NCBI RefSeq assembly: GCF_002802965.1
Contig: NZ_NXGA01000001.1
Location: 1,147,483 to 1,211,482, forward strand
Source of the DNA: Sporolactobacillus pectinivorans
GTDB lineage: Bacteria; Bacillota; Bacilli; Bacillales; Sporolactobacillaceae
Direction: 5' to 3'
DNA length: 64,000 nucleotides
The notes beneath the pieces were generated by a model that saw only the letters and a program-made list of their open reading frames with translations, was not told the origin of the DNA and made no database searches. Shown here in pieces: positions 7,650 to 15,834 of this stretch (its first letter is position 1; every line of letters starts with the position of its first letter). Position numbers and translations under genes: made by a program.

Positions 7650-8525
7650 ATGCAGACTGACCCAATTGTTGTAATCACCGGTGCCACAAGTGGACTTGGA
7701 CAACTTGTTGCGCTTGAATTAGCAAAGCGCGGTACTCATCTCGTCCTGACAGCTAGGAACAGAAATAGAGCTGAAGCAACTAAAAAATTGTTAAAAGATA
7801 GTGCATCAAAAGCAGAGGTAGACTTTTTTTTCGGAGACCTTTCATTGATGGAAGATGTAAGAAGAATTGGAAATGAGATTAAAGCCTCATATCCAAAAAT
7901 TGATGCATTAGTGAATAATGCAGGATTACATGCATTTGAGCAGCGAATAACCTCAGAAGGCTTTGCGGAAATGACAGCAGTCAACTACTTGGCACCATGG
8001 TTATTGACACATACATTAAGGCAATCTTTAATAACATCAGGAAATGCAAGGATTGTCAATGTTGCATCTGAAGCTTCACGCAACCATGGTAAACTTAAAT
8101 TGCCCGATGATTTAACAAATATGTCTAATTTTACTTCCAGAGGTTCATCTGCGCTTTATGGAAAAACTAAACTGCTTAATATTATGTTTACGGGGGAACT
8201 TGCACGCCAATTATCTAAAACTGGAGTCACTGTTAATGCACTTAACCCTGGTTTTAATGTTACAAGTCTTGGACGGGAACTTAGATTTGCTTCCACACTT
8301 GAACATATATTGAATTTTTTGCATATCGGCGATCCACGCAGAGGAGCTGATATTATTATTCGTTTAGTTGTAGCGTCGCAATATCAAGGAGTAACTGGTG
8401 GTTATTTCAACGTTGGGACAGGAAAATCCATTGTACCTATATACCCTGGCGGTGATATTCCTTTACAAAATCAATTGTGGAATGATACCAAAGAGTTATT
8501 ACAGCAACGAGGCTTTATGGAATGA
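7650..8525 (+). CDS. Short-chain dehydrogenase/reductase (SDR)
   Basis: The 291-residue classical SDR has the cofactor loop TGATSGLG near residues 9-16 and VNNAGL near 90. The catalytic serine lies in the VNVASEASR region near 135, with Y-x-x-x-K in ALYGKTK near 168. NPGFNVTSLG near 196 is the usual P-G motif. Length and layout resemble retinol-dehydrogenase-like SDRs. CGAGGAGA six bases before ATG 7650 fixes the start; an upstream GTG has no ribosome site and overlaps the promoter region. It is regulated most likely by the divergent MarR protein. Confidence 0.88.
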   Translation: MQTDPIVVITGATSGLGQLVALELAKRGTHLVLTARNRNRAEATKKLLKDSASKAEVDFFFGDLSLMEDVRRIGNEIKASYPKIDALVNNAGLHAFEQRITSEGFAEMTAVNYLAPWLLTHTLRQSLITSGNARIVNVASEASRNHGKLKLPDDLTNMSNFTSRGSSALYGKTKLLNIMFTGELARQLSKTGVTVNALNPGFNVTSLGRELRFASTLEHILNFLHIGDPRRGADIIIRLVVASQYQGVTGGYFNVGTGKSIVPIYPGGDIPLQNQLWNDTKELLQQRGFME

Positions 8526-9196
8526 TATAAACAAGCAATTAAACTCCTCCATGCTAAAACATGTGGATTCGGTCATAAACTCTGTGACTTAAAATCGCCA
8601 TTTAAAATTGAAGTTTTTCTCCTGATTTGAAGGGAAGTGATTGGGCTGTCGTCCAATATATTTTTGGGGGGTATCCTCTTTTAGAACGTGCTGTCCGTGC
8701 GATCAATTTAGCATTTAACTCGTTTTCGCTAGATACATTCTAGATATGAAGTAAAAGACAAAATCTGAAATGATTGGACAGGAAGAGTTCACCTCTATCC
8801 GGGATTTTCATTTTTTCCCAGATTTAATCCAATAAACTTTATCTTTTTTCTCAGGCGGATGAAGTGGTTAGGGTACCAATCAGAATATCGTCTCTTTTGG
8901 GGTAACATGAAGCCTCTGTCAGGAGAGCAAACGGAATGAATGGCTGCACGAGCAAACTATTTTATTCATTGTTTCTCAATCAAACGGAGTGTGATAAAAA
9001 TCGACGATGCTTAGCATTCTCCTTTATAAGAATGGTCGGGTTATTAATTTTTTATGGTCTTTGAGTTTAGCTGCTTTTTTTGTTCACTAAGGTTGTCCCG
9101 ATTTTGCAGGATTTCTAACTGATTTTGTCGAAGTAATTTCCAAGAGTTTTGGAGGAAATCTCCAGTAAAAATCCTTGCATTGGGAGGATGAATTGC
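8526..9196. other. Intergenic stretch without recognisable genes
   Basis: About 670 bp between the SDR and nitroreductase genes. I see no open frame with a ribosome site, no tRNA and no strong terminator. The sequence around 8980-9110 is T-rich and may carry the nitroreductase promoter. It could be decayed coding DNA, as in much of this region. Confidence 0.4.
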
Positions 9197-9967
9197 ATGA
9201 AAAAAGATGTTGAAAATGAACTGGCACCAGAAATTTTACAGAGGAAAAGCGTCTCCCATTGGAACGGGGAAAAATGTTCAGAGGAGATATGGGACTTGCT
9301 CATTGAGGCGGCACGCTTAGCACCTTCATCATGGAATCATCAGCCTGCGCGGTATATTATCATTAAAGATGAGAAGAATATTCGAGCTCTCTCCCAATGT
9401 CTTCATCGTACAAATCAATGGGTTTCGGATGCTTCCGGATTAATCGTTCAAGTAGCTAAACAGGAAGATGATGATCGTACGGACGGCAAAGACTACTATT
9501 TGTACGATTGCGGTCTGGCAATGATGAGCCTTATCTATCAGGCACAAATCATGGGTCTGATGTGCAGACAGATGATTGGGTGGGATGAACGGCAGGTAAA
9601 GCAACGATTGGACATACCGGAACCTTATCGAGTGGTTGTCATCACTGCGCTGGGTTTTCCCTCTAAATCGGGTTTCCGGTCGACCGTACAGGATTTGAAA
9701 CGGAATCTGACACAACAGAATAGAAGATACAAGGTGAATCAAGTTTTCTTCCGGGAAAAATGGAATGGGAAAACCAACCATGAATCGCATTGCGAATATG
9801 CTCCATCTTTCCTTTTATCACCCTCTACAAGGAAAAAGGTTCAACATGTTCGATTTTACACAGATATTATAGGCCTACTCGTCATCTACACGTTAGTCAA
9901 TTCTTTCCGTTATCCGTTCAATGGATCATATCTATTTATACAATATTCGCTTGGGTTACGATTTTAA
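9197..9967 (+). CDS. Nitroreductase family protein with an abnormal C-terminal extension
   Basis: Residues 1 to about 190 are a complete FMN-dependent nitroreductase. Seen are the N-terminal RKSVSHWNGEKCSEE, the FMN-binding stretch AARLAPSSWNHQPARYIIIK near residue 38, LYDCGLAMMSLIYQA near 103, and a family-like end FREKWNGK near 190. About 60 further residues follow that look unrelated and overlap the next reading frame, so the original stop seems lost. GGGAGG nine bases before ATG 9197 supports the start over an upstream TTG. Family enzymes reduce nitro compounds, quinones or enones with NAD(P)H; the substrate here is unknown. Confidence 0.75.
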   Translation: MKKDVENELAPEILQRKSVSHWNGEKCSEEIWDLLIEAARLAPSSWNHQPARYIIIKDEKNIRALSQCLHRTNQWVSDASGLIVQVAKQEDDDRTDGKDYYLYDCGLAMMSLIYQAQIMGLMCRQMIGWDERQVKQRLDIPEPYRVVVITALGFPSKSGFRSTVQDLKRNLTQQNRRYKVNQVFFREKWNGKTNHESHCEYAPSFLLSPSTRKKVQHVRFYTDIIGLLVIYTLVNSFRYPFNGSYLFIQYSLGLRF

Positions 9968-10410
9968 CGATCGATCCTTCAAGGTTCCCCGATGCCGCAG
10001 CAACAAGACAAAATCAAAGAGAATCCTGGATTTATTTTTTCAGATATATTCTTTTATATGGCATTGTTTTTGGCGCCGTCTGGTATTTAGATAAGTCTCA
10101 TGCGCTTAAGGCGCCAACTATCGGTAGTGCAGTCCAATTAATCGTCTTAGCATGCATGATAGAACTTTTTTATCGAAATATCTTACAAGTTAAGTTGAGG
10201 CAGTTTGGTTTCCCAGTCTATTTGTCGGTCACAATACAAAGCTTCTTTTTTTCCATACCTTTCTATATTTCCAATCATTCACTCGTAACTGCATTAGGTG
10301 CATTCATTATCGGGCTTATTAACGGACATATCGTGTACAAAACTCGGAGTATGTACCCGAATTTCATCACAACTATAGCATGGTTAATTTTTTTCCCAAT
10401 TTACGGTTGA
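9790..10410 (+). pseudogene. CPBP-like intramembrane protease family protein, probably frameshifted at the 5' end
   Basis: The frame encodes a hydrophobic protein with at least four membrane segments. IELFYRNILQVKLRQFG resembles the first CPBP motif (E-E-x-x-x-R), but with one of the two glutamates missing. The first 45 residues look non-native (charged, His/Arg-rich). The overlapping frame just upstream instead reads FYTDIIGLLVIYTLVNSF, a good membrane segment, so a frameshift near 9900 probably separates the true N-terminus from the body. No ribosome site precedes the ATG. Possibly a decayed bacteriocin-immunity or protease-like gene. Confidence 0.45.
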
Positions 10411-10458
10411 CAGTAACACACGAACTACGCAATTACATTTGAAATTTTCATAATCCTA

Positions 10459-10486
10459 TTGACAAATATGCTGAATAAATTATGAT
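10459..10486 (+). promoter_or_regulatory. Strong sigma-A promoter of the methyltransferase leader
   Basis: TTGACA (10459-10464), 16 bp, TATGAT (10481-10486). Transcription should start near 10493, giving a leader of about 230 nt before the methyltransferase ATG at 10724. Confidence 0.75.
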
Positions 10487-10529
10487 GACAGTATCAATTA
10501 AAAAGGTGGTGTCTGTTTGTCGGTTCTTT

Positions 10530-10685
10530 TATAAGATTATTGGAGATTACAATGAATTGCAGTGAGCGGTGAAAATCACCGTATTATTTGTTGTGCCCAA
10601 ATCGTCTTATAGAGAACAGATAAGCGGATACTTGTTTGATTCGGAAGCAAGTGCGTTTATTTTGGGACGTGCTTGCTTCTTTTTC
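10530..10685 (+). promoter_or_regulatory. Attenuator leader with antiterminator and terminator hairpins
   Basis: Three competing pairings are visible. Arm 10530-10543 (TATAAGATTATTGG) can pair with 10597-10611 and encloses the leader peptide and its ribosome site. Arm 10620-10634 can pair with 10648-10660 and would break the terminator. The terminator itself pairs 10644-10655 with 10668-10679 (two G-U pairs) and is followed by six Ts. A small hairpin CGGTGA-AAA-TCACCG at 10567-10581 covers the leader stop codon. This is the logic of ribosome-mediated attenuation used by several antibiotic-resistance genes; no known leader was recognised. Confidence 0.6.
10552..10572 (+). CDS. Putative regulatory leader peptide MNCSER
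   Basis: A seven-codon frame, ATG to TGA, encodes M-N-C-S-E-R. TTGGAG is six bases upstream, a good ribosome site. It lies inside the attenuator between promoter and terminator. A ribosome stalled on this frame would disturb the first leader stem and could favour antitermination. The function is inferred from layout only. Confidence 0.5.
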   Translation: MNCSER

Positions 10686-10723
10686 TGTAAATCGCGTTTT
10701 GGGCAAGAAGGGAAAGACTTAAA

Positions 10724-11422
10724 ATGAAAAACTATCTTGATGCTGAATACTTAAAACAAAATATGATGGGACCGAACTCTGTAAAAATGTTAGCAGAACT
10801 TGTCCAGGGTTTAAAATTAGAAAATGCTACGCGAATATTGGACCTTGGCTGCGGTAGAGGATTAACTTCAATGTATCTTGCAGATAATTTTCCTGCGCCC
10901 ATATTTGCTATGGATTTATGGATTTCTGCTTCAGAAAACAATAAAAGATTTCAAGAACTGGGTATGGAGAATAAAGTCATACCCATTCACGCAGATGCAA
11001 CTTGTCCACCTTTTGCTGATGAATATTTTGATGCTGTGGTCAGCGTAGATTCCTATCATTATTTTGGCCGAGATGAGCAATATTTGGATTGTCATTTGGC
11101 CCCGCTTGTCAAAAAAGGCGGTGTAATAGCCTTGTGTTTCCCTGGACTTAAAAAAGAGCTGAGTATGGTACCTAAAGAGATGTCGTTATCTTGGACGTCT
11201 GAGGATATAGACACATGGCATAGTTGCACATGGTGGAAGGAAATGCTCTCACACTCTAAAATGATTGAAATTGTATCAATTTCAGAAATGAATTGTTTTG
11301 AAGAATGCTGGAAGGATTGGCTCTCAAGCGATAATCCTTACGCGGTTTCAGATCGTCGTGCAATGGAGGCCGGTGCAGGAAAATATATGAATTTCATTTC
11401 CGTTGTCTGTCGTCGAGTCTGA
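10724..11422 (+). CDS. Class I SAM-dependent methyltransferase under leader control
   Basis: The 232-residue protein has motif I RILDLGCGRGLTSMYLA near residues 37-53, an acidic strand-2 end in FAMDLWIS near 61, motif II-like HADATCPPFADEYFDAVVSV near 87-106, and KKGGVIALCFPG near 125. It resembles the cyclopropane-synthase/UbiE-like Methyltransf_11 set, substrate unknown. The ATG is preceded by AAGGGAAAG. A strong promoter followed by an attenuator is unusual for housekeeping methyltransferases and points to inducible expression, perhaps by a translation inhibitor. That last step is inference. Confidence 0.85.
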   Translation: MKNYLDAEYLKQNMMGPNSVKMLAELVQGLKLENATRILDLGCGRGLTSMYLADNFPAPIFAMDLWISASENNKRFQELGMENKVIPIHADATCPPFADEYFDAVVSVDSYHYFGRDEQYLDCHLAPLVKKGGVIALCFPGLKKELSMVPKEMSLSWTSEDIDTWHSCTWWKEMLSHSKMIEIVSISEMNCFEECWKDWLSSDNPYAVSDRRAMEAGAGKYMNFISVVCRRV

Positions 11423-11452
11423 CAAAATAAATTTATTATTATACGTTTGGAC

Positions 11453-11501
11453 AGATGAGGCTGAGTCAATTAATCGACTGATGGACGACCTCATCTTTTT
11501 T
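11453..11501 (+). terminator. Rho-independent terminator of the methyltransferase gene
   Basis: AGATGAGG (11453-11460) pairs with CCTCATCT (11489-11496), and the inner arms AGTC and GACT extend the stem. TTTTTT follows. The interval 11502-11754 shows no gene, only the likely promoter and ribosome site for the XRE regulator. Confidence 0.7.
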
Positions 11502-11754
11502 GTCCATGGTGAGTCACAATTATCTGAATGATGAACAATTGCTGTTAACTAACAATAAAGATGTTAAATTATGAATAAAATCGTTTAAAATTACAATAAA
11601 GTTGTTTCATTTTGATGCTGTACAGTAATACACGGACTGTGAAGTTAATATAAAGGTGATGCAAGAGATATTTGCATCCTTTTCATCAAATGCAATTGTC
11701 CATTGCTCGTGTTCTTGTTATCTTCTCGGTAAGATGAGAGATGGGAGAGATATT

Positions 11755-12237
11755 ATGACTATTGGTGAGAGGTTACAAAATCAGAGGAAAAAGCTTGGCT
11801 ATACCCAACAAGAGATAGCAGGCAAGCTCCATGTATCCAGGCAGACCATTTCCAATTGGGAAGTGGGCAAGAACTATCCTGATCTGCAGAGCATTGTTGA
11901 TCTTAGTGATATTTATAATATTTCTCTCGATCTGTTACTGAAAGGGGACGAAAATGTCATGGAGAAACTTAAACATGATACTGATGTTGTGAAGGCGAAT
12001 CGTTTAGTGGCTACTTCAAATTTTATCGGTATTATACTCGCGTTATCTTTAATTCTTATCGGAGGTGTAGAAAGAATCGCTTTTGGAAACTGGATTATCC
12101 TGATACCGAGTGCCTTGATATTATTAAGCATTGGTAGTTTTTTCACGAAGGTTAAGTCGAACGCTGGTTTAAACATTTCCTGTTTAATCATAGGCATTGT
12201 TTATCTTCTGCTTGAATTTTTTACTTACATTGTTTAA
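11755..12237 (+). CDS. XRE family helix-turn-helix regulator with two membrane segments
   Basis: The 160-residue protein has an N-terminal Cro/C1-type helix-turn-helix, residues 2-58. YTQQEIAGKLHVSRQTISNW carries the helix pair and ends in a recognition helix. A linker and two or three C-terminal hydrophobic segments follow (about 86-105, 112-128 and 137-157). Many Firmicutes encode such membrane-tethered XRE proteins next to transport or stress genes. ATG 11755 has GGGAGAGA upstream; a frame opening at 11656 adds an unlikely N-terminus. Target genes unknown. Confidence 0.85.
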   Translation: MTIGERLQNQRKKLGYTQQEIAGKLHVSRQTISNWEVGKNYPDLQSIVDLSDIYNISLDLLLKGDENVMEKLKHDTDVVKANRLVATSNFIGIILALSLILIGGVERIAFGNWIILIPSALILLSIGSFFTKVKSNAGLNISCLIIGIVYLLLEFFTYIV

Positions 12238-12264
12238 ATATCGATCAAAAAGCAATCAAAAAAA

Positions 12265-12292
12265 GCAGCGATCATGAGTAATCGTTGTTTTT
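12265..12292 (+). terminator. Terminator after the XRE regulator gene
   Basis: GCAGCGAT (12265-12272) pairs with ATCGTTGT (12281-12288) through eight pairs including two G-U, followed by a T-run. Between it and 12467 I see no credible gene. Confidence 0.6.
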
Positions 12293-12467
12293 ACTTTTTG
12301 CAGTATCCGTCTACTTTTCGTTATAAGCTATTCATTAATGACGTTTTTAAACAACTTTATTTTTATAATGGCACAATTTTACGGCGAGGAATATGGTTTC
12401 ACGGTCTCGTTATTAAACAACTTTATTGTCACTGTACAACTACATCACTTATGTTCTGAGAAGAAGT

Positions 12468-13192
12468 GTCACGGTTAATTATTATGATAATCGTACAGGC
12501 GCAAAGATTAGGGGTACAAAGACTTATGTTCTCCATCAAAACGATGCGTAAGGTGATAACGGTAAAACTTCGATTATAGCAATGCCTTGGGTTCGAATCA
12601 TCAGTATGGATACAAGTACAATAAGAACAACAAGTTGACCTTCAGCATTTCCAACAAGTTTAAGGTTGCAGGAGATACAGCGGACTTGTGGAGTGAGGCT
12701 CCTTCAGTATATGGGACAAGTGGGAACAATGTCACCGTATTGATGGACAATGCATCTCAATCAGGGTATGCGAAGTCTGGAGACTACACTCAGTCAGATA
12801 GCTATCACTTCCCACAGGTTTATTCAGAACATGAAACGGGAGCCCTACATGCATCGAATCCGAGTGGTCAGTATGTCGATGGCGGACACGATTTCTACGC
12901 AACGATTTGGGTGGATCTGGCGAAGTATCCGGTGAATTATCAGTCAACTGCGATGGGCGTGAATGAGGTTTCAGTCGATCTTCAGGATTCATGGAATATT
13001 TACGCACAGATGTTTCTAACAATGGATTCAGAGACCAACAAGGCGAATCCGGGAGTCACAAACGCTGCTGATAAGTATGATGAGATCCTCTTTGAACCGG
13101 TTGATACAACGAACCCATTCCCTAATGGGGTACCAGCTGGGTGGAGTAATGCGGATGTTCAGGCTTTGAAGAGTGAAAAGCCTTTTAACTAA
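12468..13192 (+). pseudogene. Remnant of an exported or surface protein, MucBP-like start
   Basis: Two reading frames seem to belong together. Frame one, from 12468, reads VTVNYYDNRTGAKIRGTK and resembles the first strands of a MucBP-type domain before a stop at about 12550. Frame two, 12566-13192, is a 200-residue open stretch rich in Asn, Ser, Gly and Tyr (for example LGSNHQYGYKYNKNN), with no signal peptide and a weak TTG as its only start. It ends DVQALKSEKPFN. I do not recognise the second part. It is most likely the broken end of a larger extracellular protein. Confidence 0.4.
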
Positions 13193-13212
13193 ATAGGGGT
13201 ATTTTAAACGGC

Positions 13213-13245
13213 ACGAGCCCTTCAGAGGCACGCCGCTCGTTTTTT
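13213..13245 (+). terminator. Terminator after the surface-protein remnant
   Basis: ACGAGC (13213-13218) pairs with GCTCGT (13235-13240), followed by five Ts. It also lies just past the end of the minus-strand gene at 13244. Confidence 0.5.
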
Positions 13246-13549
13246 AGGAAGATGATCCTAATTCCCTTGAGTATGCTTCACTTTCCTTCCCATCATCCGT
13301 AATTCCCTGATAACCGCTCATTTGATGAAAGAGCGTCCACCCCAGCTGGAATCCCCGAATGAAGCTATCCAACGAAACTTCCCTTAATTGGAGATTCGTC
13401 TCATCCGTAAAATGGAGCACAGTAACGAAATCTTCCTTGTTCAGATGGCCTTTCAAAGCCTGATAATTTTCTTCAATCCGCTTGGCCCGTGGGGTATTTT
13501 TGGGTATCTTATAAAACTGCTGGTACAGTTTTTCAAGTGTATCATCCAT
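13244..13549 (-). CDS. Small hypothetical protein, DUF6809-like
   Basis: The 101-residue soluble protein has an N-terminal helix MDDTLEKLYQQFYKIPKNTP, a hydrophilic middle, and the C-terminal element SFIRGFQLGWTLFHQM. It resembles short Firmicute proteins of the DUF6809 type, which are often found on mobile elements. The function is unknown. GGTGAG upstream of the ATG is a reasonable ribosome site. It shares the accessory region with mobile-element remnants. Confidence 0.6.
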   Translation of the reverse strand: MDDTLEKLYQQFYKIPKNTPRAKRIEENYQALKGHLNKEDFVTVLHFTDETNLQLREVSLDSFIRGFQLGWTLFHQMSGYQGITDDGKESEAYSRELGSSS

Positions 13550-13645
13550 TTGAACTCACCTCCCAGTGACACACAGTACCACAGGAGAGGCGATCTATCT
13601 ATCAATTTCTAATGAGGTAATCAGTTGTTTTGTTGCACAATAGGG

Positions 13646-13666
13646 TCGAACTATGCAACAGAGCTA
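13646..13666. repeat. R1 repeat fragment
   Basis: TCGAACTATGCAACAGAGCT matches the outer end of the R1 repeat (ACGCAACAGAACTATT in the long copies). Read on the minus strand it gives CTCTGTTGCATAGTT, which resembles the terminal inverted repeats of IS6-family insertion sequences. Short, so the match may be partly chance. Confidence 0.4.
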
Positions 13667-13672
13667 ATAAAA

Positions 13673-14248
13673 TTACCAAGGTATTATCGTCAGTTTATCC
13701 CACTTACAACGCCATTTTTCTGCCTTTTTCTCATATATCTCTTTTGTAATCATTTTTTTGTTTGGTCTAATGACCATAGAAAATAAATCATCAAGTTGAT
13801 AAGGCGCATAGATGACGTAAGAGTCGTTCCCCTCCTTCCTGATGCCCAGGGAAGTGGCGGTAGTTGGCCAGCTATCAATTGCATTCTCTAAAGAAGTATA
13901 TGGCTCAATTTGAAAACCAAATTTTTGTTTATACCAGAGATGAACACGTGCTTCATTTTTGACATCCAGTTTGAATGGGAATTCCCCTAGTTTCTCAATG
14001 AGCAGTTTTCGATATTTTTCCTCGTTCTCGATCGCTGTGTTTGTATCATCAAAATATACAACATCAACATCCGAAATCCCGTATGTAAGTGGATATTCCG
14101 ATAGATCATTCCAAACTGTATCAGCAATACAGCCTGCCCCAATATAATAATCTCTTGGCAAGTCTGACTGTTGACAGACCTTCAGTAATTTTACAAGCGG
14201 TTCACTATTATTAATAATCTCAACCATTTGTTTCTCTAGATGTTCCAA
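13673..14248 (-). CDS. Nucleotidyltransferase family protein (DUF925/NTP_transf_6 type)
   Basis: The 191-residue protein has the family's elements: YYIGAGCIADTVWN near residue 35, then ISDVDVVYFD near 58, which holds the acidic D-x-D catalytic pair typical of this nucleotidyltransferase fold. NEARVHLWYKQKFG near 98 and TSLGIRKEG near 130 follow. Biochemical role unknown. I chose TTG 14248 because GGAGG lies seven bases upstream; the longer frame would place that ribosome site inside the coding region. It is flanked by R1 repeats on both sides. Confidence 0.78.
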   Translation of the reverse strand: MEHLEKQMVEIINNSEPLVKLLKVCQQSDLPRDYYIGAGCIADTVWNDLSEYPLTYGISDVDVVYFDDTNTAIENEEKYRKLLIEKLGEFPFKLDVKNEARVHLWYKQKFGFQIEPYTSLENAIDSWPTTATSLGIRKEGNDSYVIYAPYQLDDLFSMVIRPNKKMITKEIYEKKAEKWRCKWDKLTIIPW

Positions 14249-14274
14249 ATGTTCCCCTCCTTGCTGCACAGATT

Positions 14275-14609
14275 CGTCAACCACGCAACAGAACTATTTC
14301 CCCCTATAACTGATTCCGGAGAATTTAAATTGACTTTTCATCGGGTATCGTGGTTATCAGTTTATTACATTTTTTTTCATCGATCTGCATTTATTTTTCA
14401 AAATGGCTCGGAGCATCCGACCACGCTGGTCATTATTTCCTCAACCCTTAATCTCCAGCCATTTCCTCCCGATTCTGTAATGTTCGGCTTCTCTATCTGT
14501 CATTGAGCTTATTTCCTCTGTATTCGCTGAAAATTTTGGGAACAGTGCCTTCCTTTGAAGAATTGTTTGTCTCGCCTGAAAGCCTCAAGAAATTGATTGA
14601 AAAAGTTCG
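14275..14609. repeat. Dispersed repeat R1, long copy A
   Basis: About 330 bp aligns along its length with 16687-17035. Shared blocks in order are CACGCAACAGAACTATTTCC, TATAAC-GATTCCGG, TTTTTC-ATCGATCTGC, AATCTCCAGCCA, GAGCTTATTTC-TCTGTATT, GCTGAAAA-TTTGGGAACAG and GAAGAATTGT-TCGTCTCGCC, the last with small differences. No frame is open across it. The rest of the 14250-14850 gap holds nothing else I can identify. Confidence 0.75.
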
Positions 14610-14750
14610 AAGACATAGAGAGTCGTTGTTCTCAGACTTTTCCTCTATTTAAGTTTTCTGTAGGATCTTCAGATAGTTCCATAATTTTTAATAACAAATA
14701 CCAAGTTGTTAGTGATTAGAGTATTAATCAGAATAGTGTTCGGATATATC

Positions 14751-14797
14751 AAAGAGACGGTCCAGATGAGTGAGCAACACATCTGAGCCGTCTCTTT
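14751..14797 (-). terminator. Terminator of the second phzF gene, within repeat R2
   Basis: AAAGAGACGG-TC-CAGATG (14751-14768) pairs with CATCTG-AG-CCGTCTCTTT (14780-14797), with a small internal mismatch. Read on the minus strand it follows the phzF stop at 14853. The sequence is related to the hairpin at 6140-6171. Confidence 0.6.
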
Positions 14798-14860
14798 GGG
14801 GTATCTTGGGAACATTAATCAGCTATGATGCAGCAAAAACGGGCTGCGAAGTTCATATAA
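14751..14860. repeat. Dispersed repeat R2, copy 2
   Basis: The hairpin is followed by GGGGTATCTT, TTAATCAGCTATGATGCAGC and GGGCTGCGAAG, matching the order GGGTATTCGAG, ATCAATCAGTTATGGCATAG and CACTGCGCAAC at 6178-6236. Divergence is noticeable, so the copies are old. Confidence 0.5.
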
Positions 14861-15749
14861 TCATTTCAAAATTTTTTACATATACAGCATTTCCAGTAAC
14901 TTCAACATCATAAGAAGTACCACTTTTTGAGATGTTTACCATAACCCGACCATCTTTTTTAATTTCATTTCCTTGTTCGATGATAAGATTTAAAGATGTA
15001 TCAAAGTTATTTTTTTTAATATATTTAGCGTAAAATGCCCCCATTACGCCTGAAGCAGTACCCGTAACAGGGTCTTCTGTAGTACCTGAATAGGGTGAAG
15101 AAAAGTGTCTGCCATGCATATCTGCAAGAAAATCAAACGTTTTCAAGCAAAAAGGATGAATCGATGCTCGTGGTTCTTCTTTTAATAGAGATGGGAACGA
15201 TGCGTTTTCTGGTTTCATTTTCTTAAAATCAGAAAGTTGATGGATCGGAACCAAAAGAGTCCAAGTCCCTGTACTCCCGTAAACGATGGGAAGATTGTCG
15301 TCAATATCGCTCTCATTTAATCCGATTAAATTTGCGAGGTCCTTCTTAGAACCCTTAAATTCTTTAAATTGTGGGGCAGCTTGTTGCATTGTAATGGTTA
15401 TTTCATTATTTGCACTTGAATTAACTCTTATTGGCAAAATTCCTGCCATGGTTTCAACAGTTATTTCTTTGTTATCACCTAACATTCCTCTCGTTTTTAA
15501 TGCATATAGGGTTGCAATAGTTGCATGTCCACAAAGACTCATTTCTTGACCTGGTGTAAAGTAACGTAGCTTGAGGTCAGCAACTGCAGATTTTAGGACA
15601 AATGCTGTTTCATTAAAACCCACTTTATGGGCAATGTTGTGCATCTCTTCTTCTGTCAGATTATCACTTTCAAAAACGATACCCGCTGGATTACCTTTAT
15701 TGGCTTCTTTAGTAAATGCATCATAATGATAAACTTTTATTGATTTCAT
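14853..15749 (-). CDS. PhzF family isomerase/epimerase-like protein
   Basis: The 298-residue protein carries the PhzF signatures NPAGIVFE near residue 20, NETAFVLK with the conserved glutamate near 46, SLCGHATIATLYA near 71 and EDPVTGTASGVMGAFY near 225. It differs widely from the PhzF at 2253-3155, so the two are not a recent duplication. AGAGGGG before the ATG supports the start. The substrate is unknown. It is encoded next to glutamate racemase on the same strand, about 85 bp apart, but there is no clear shared operon signal. Confidence 0.9.
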   Translation of the reverse strand: MKSIKVYHYDAFTKEANKGNPAGIVFESDNLTEEEMHNIAHKVGFNETAFVLKSAVADLKLRYFTPGQEMSLCGHATIATLYALKTRGMLGDNKEITVETMAGILPIRVNSSANNEITITMQQAAPQFKEFKGSKKDLANLIGLNESDIDDNLPIVYGSTGTWTLLVPIHQLSDFKKMKPENASFPSLLKEEPRASIHPFCLKTFDFLADMHGRHFSSPYSGTTEDPVTGTASGVMGAFYAKYIKKNNFDTSLNLIIEQGNEIKKDGRVMVNISKSGTSYDVEVTGNAVYVKNFEMII

Positions 15750-15834
15750 TTTTATAGCCCCTCTGCAAATGTTATTCCTAGAGGTTAAACTAGGAAGAAA
15801 TCACTCAGGTTAAAAGGCACTAAACGATTTAAAA

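Noticed and set aside
12586..12602. GGTTCGAATC resembling a tRNA T-loop and the tRNA-Gln 3' end, as a possible attachment site
   Set aside because: Only 10 bases match and no further acceptor-stem sequence follows; it lies within a reading frame.
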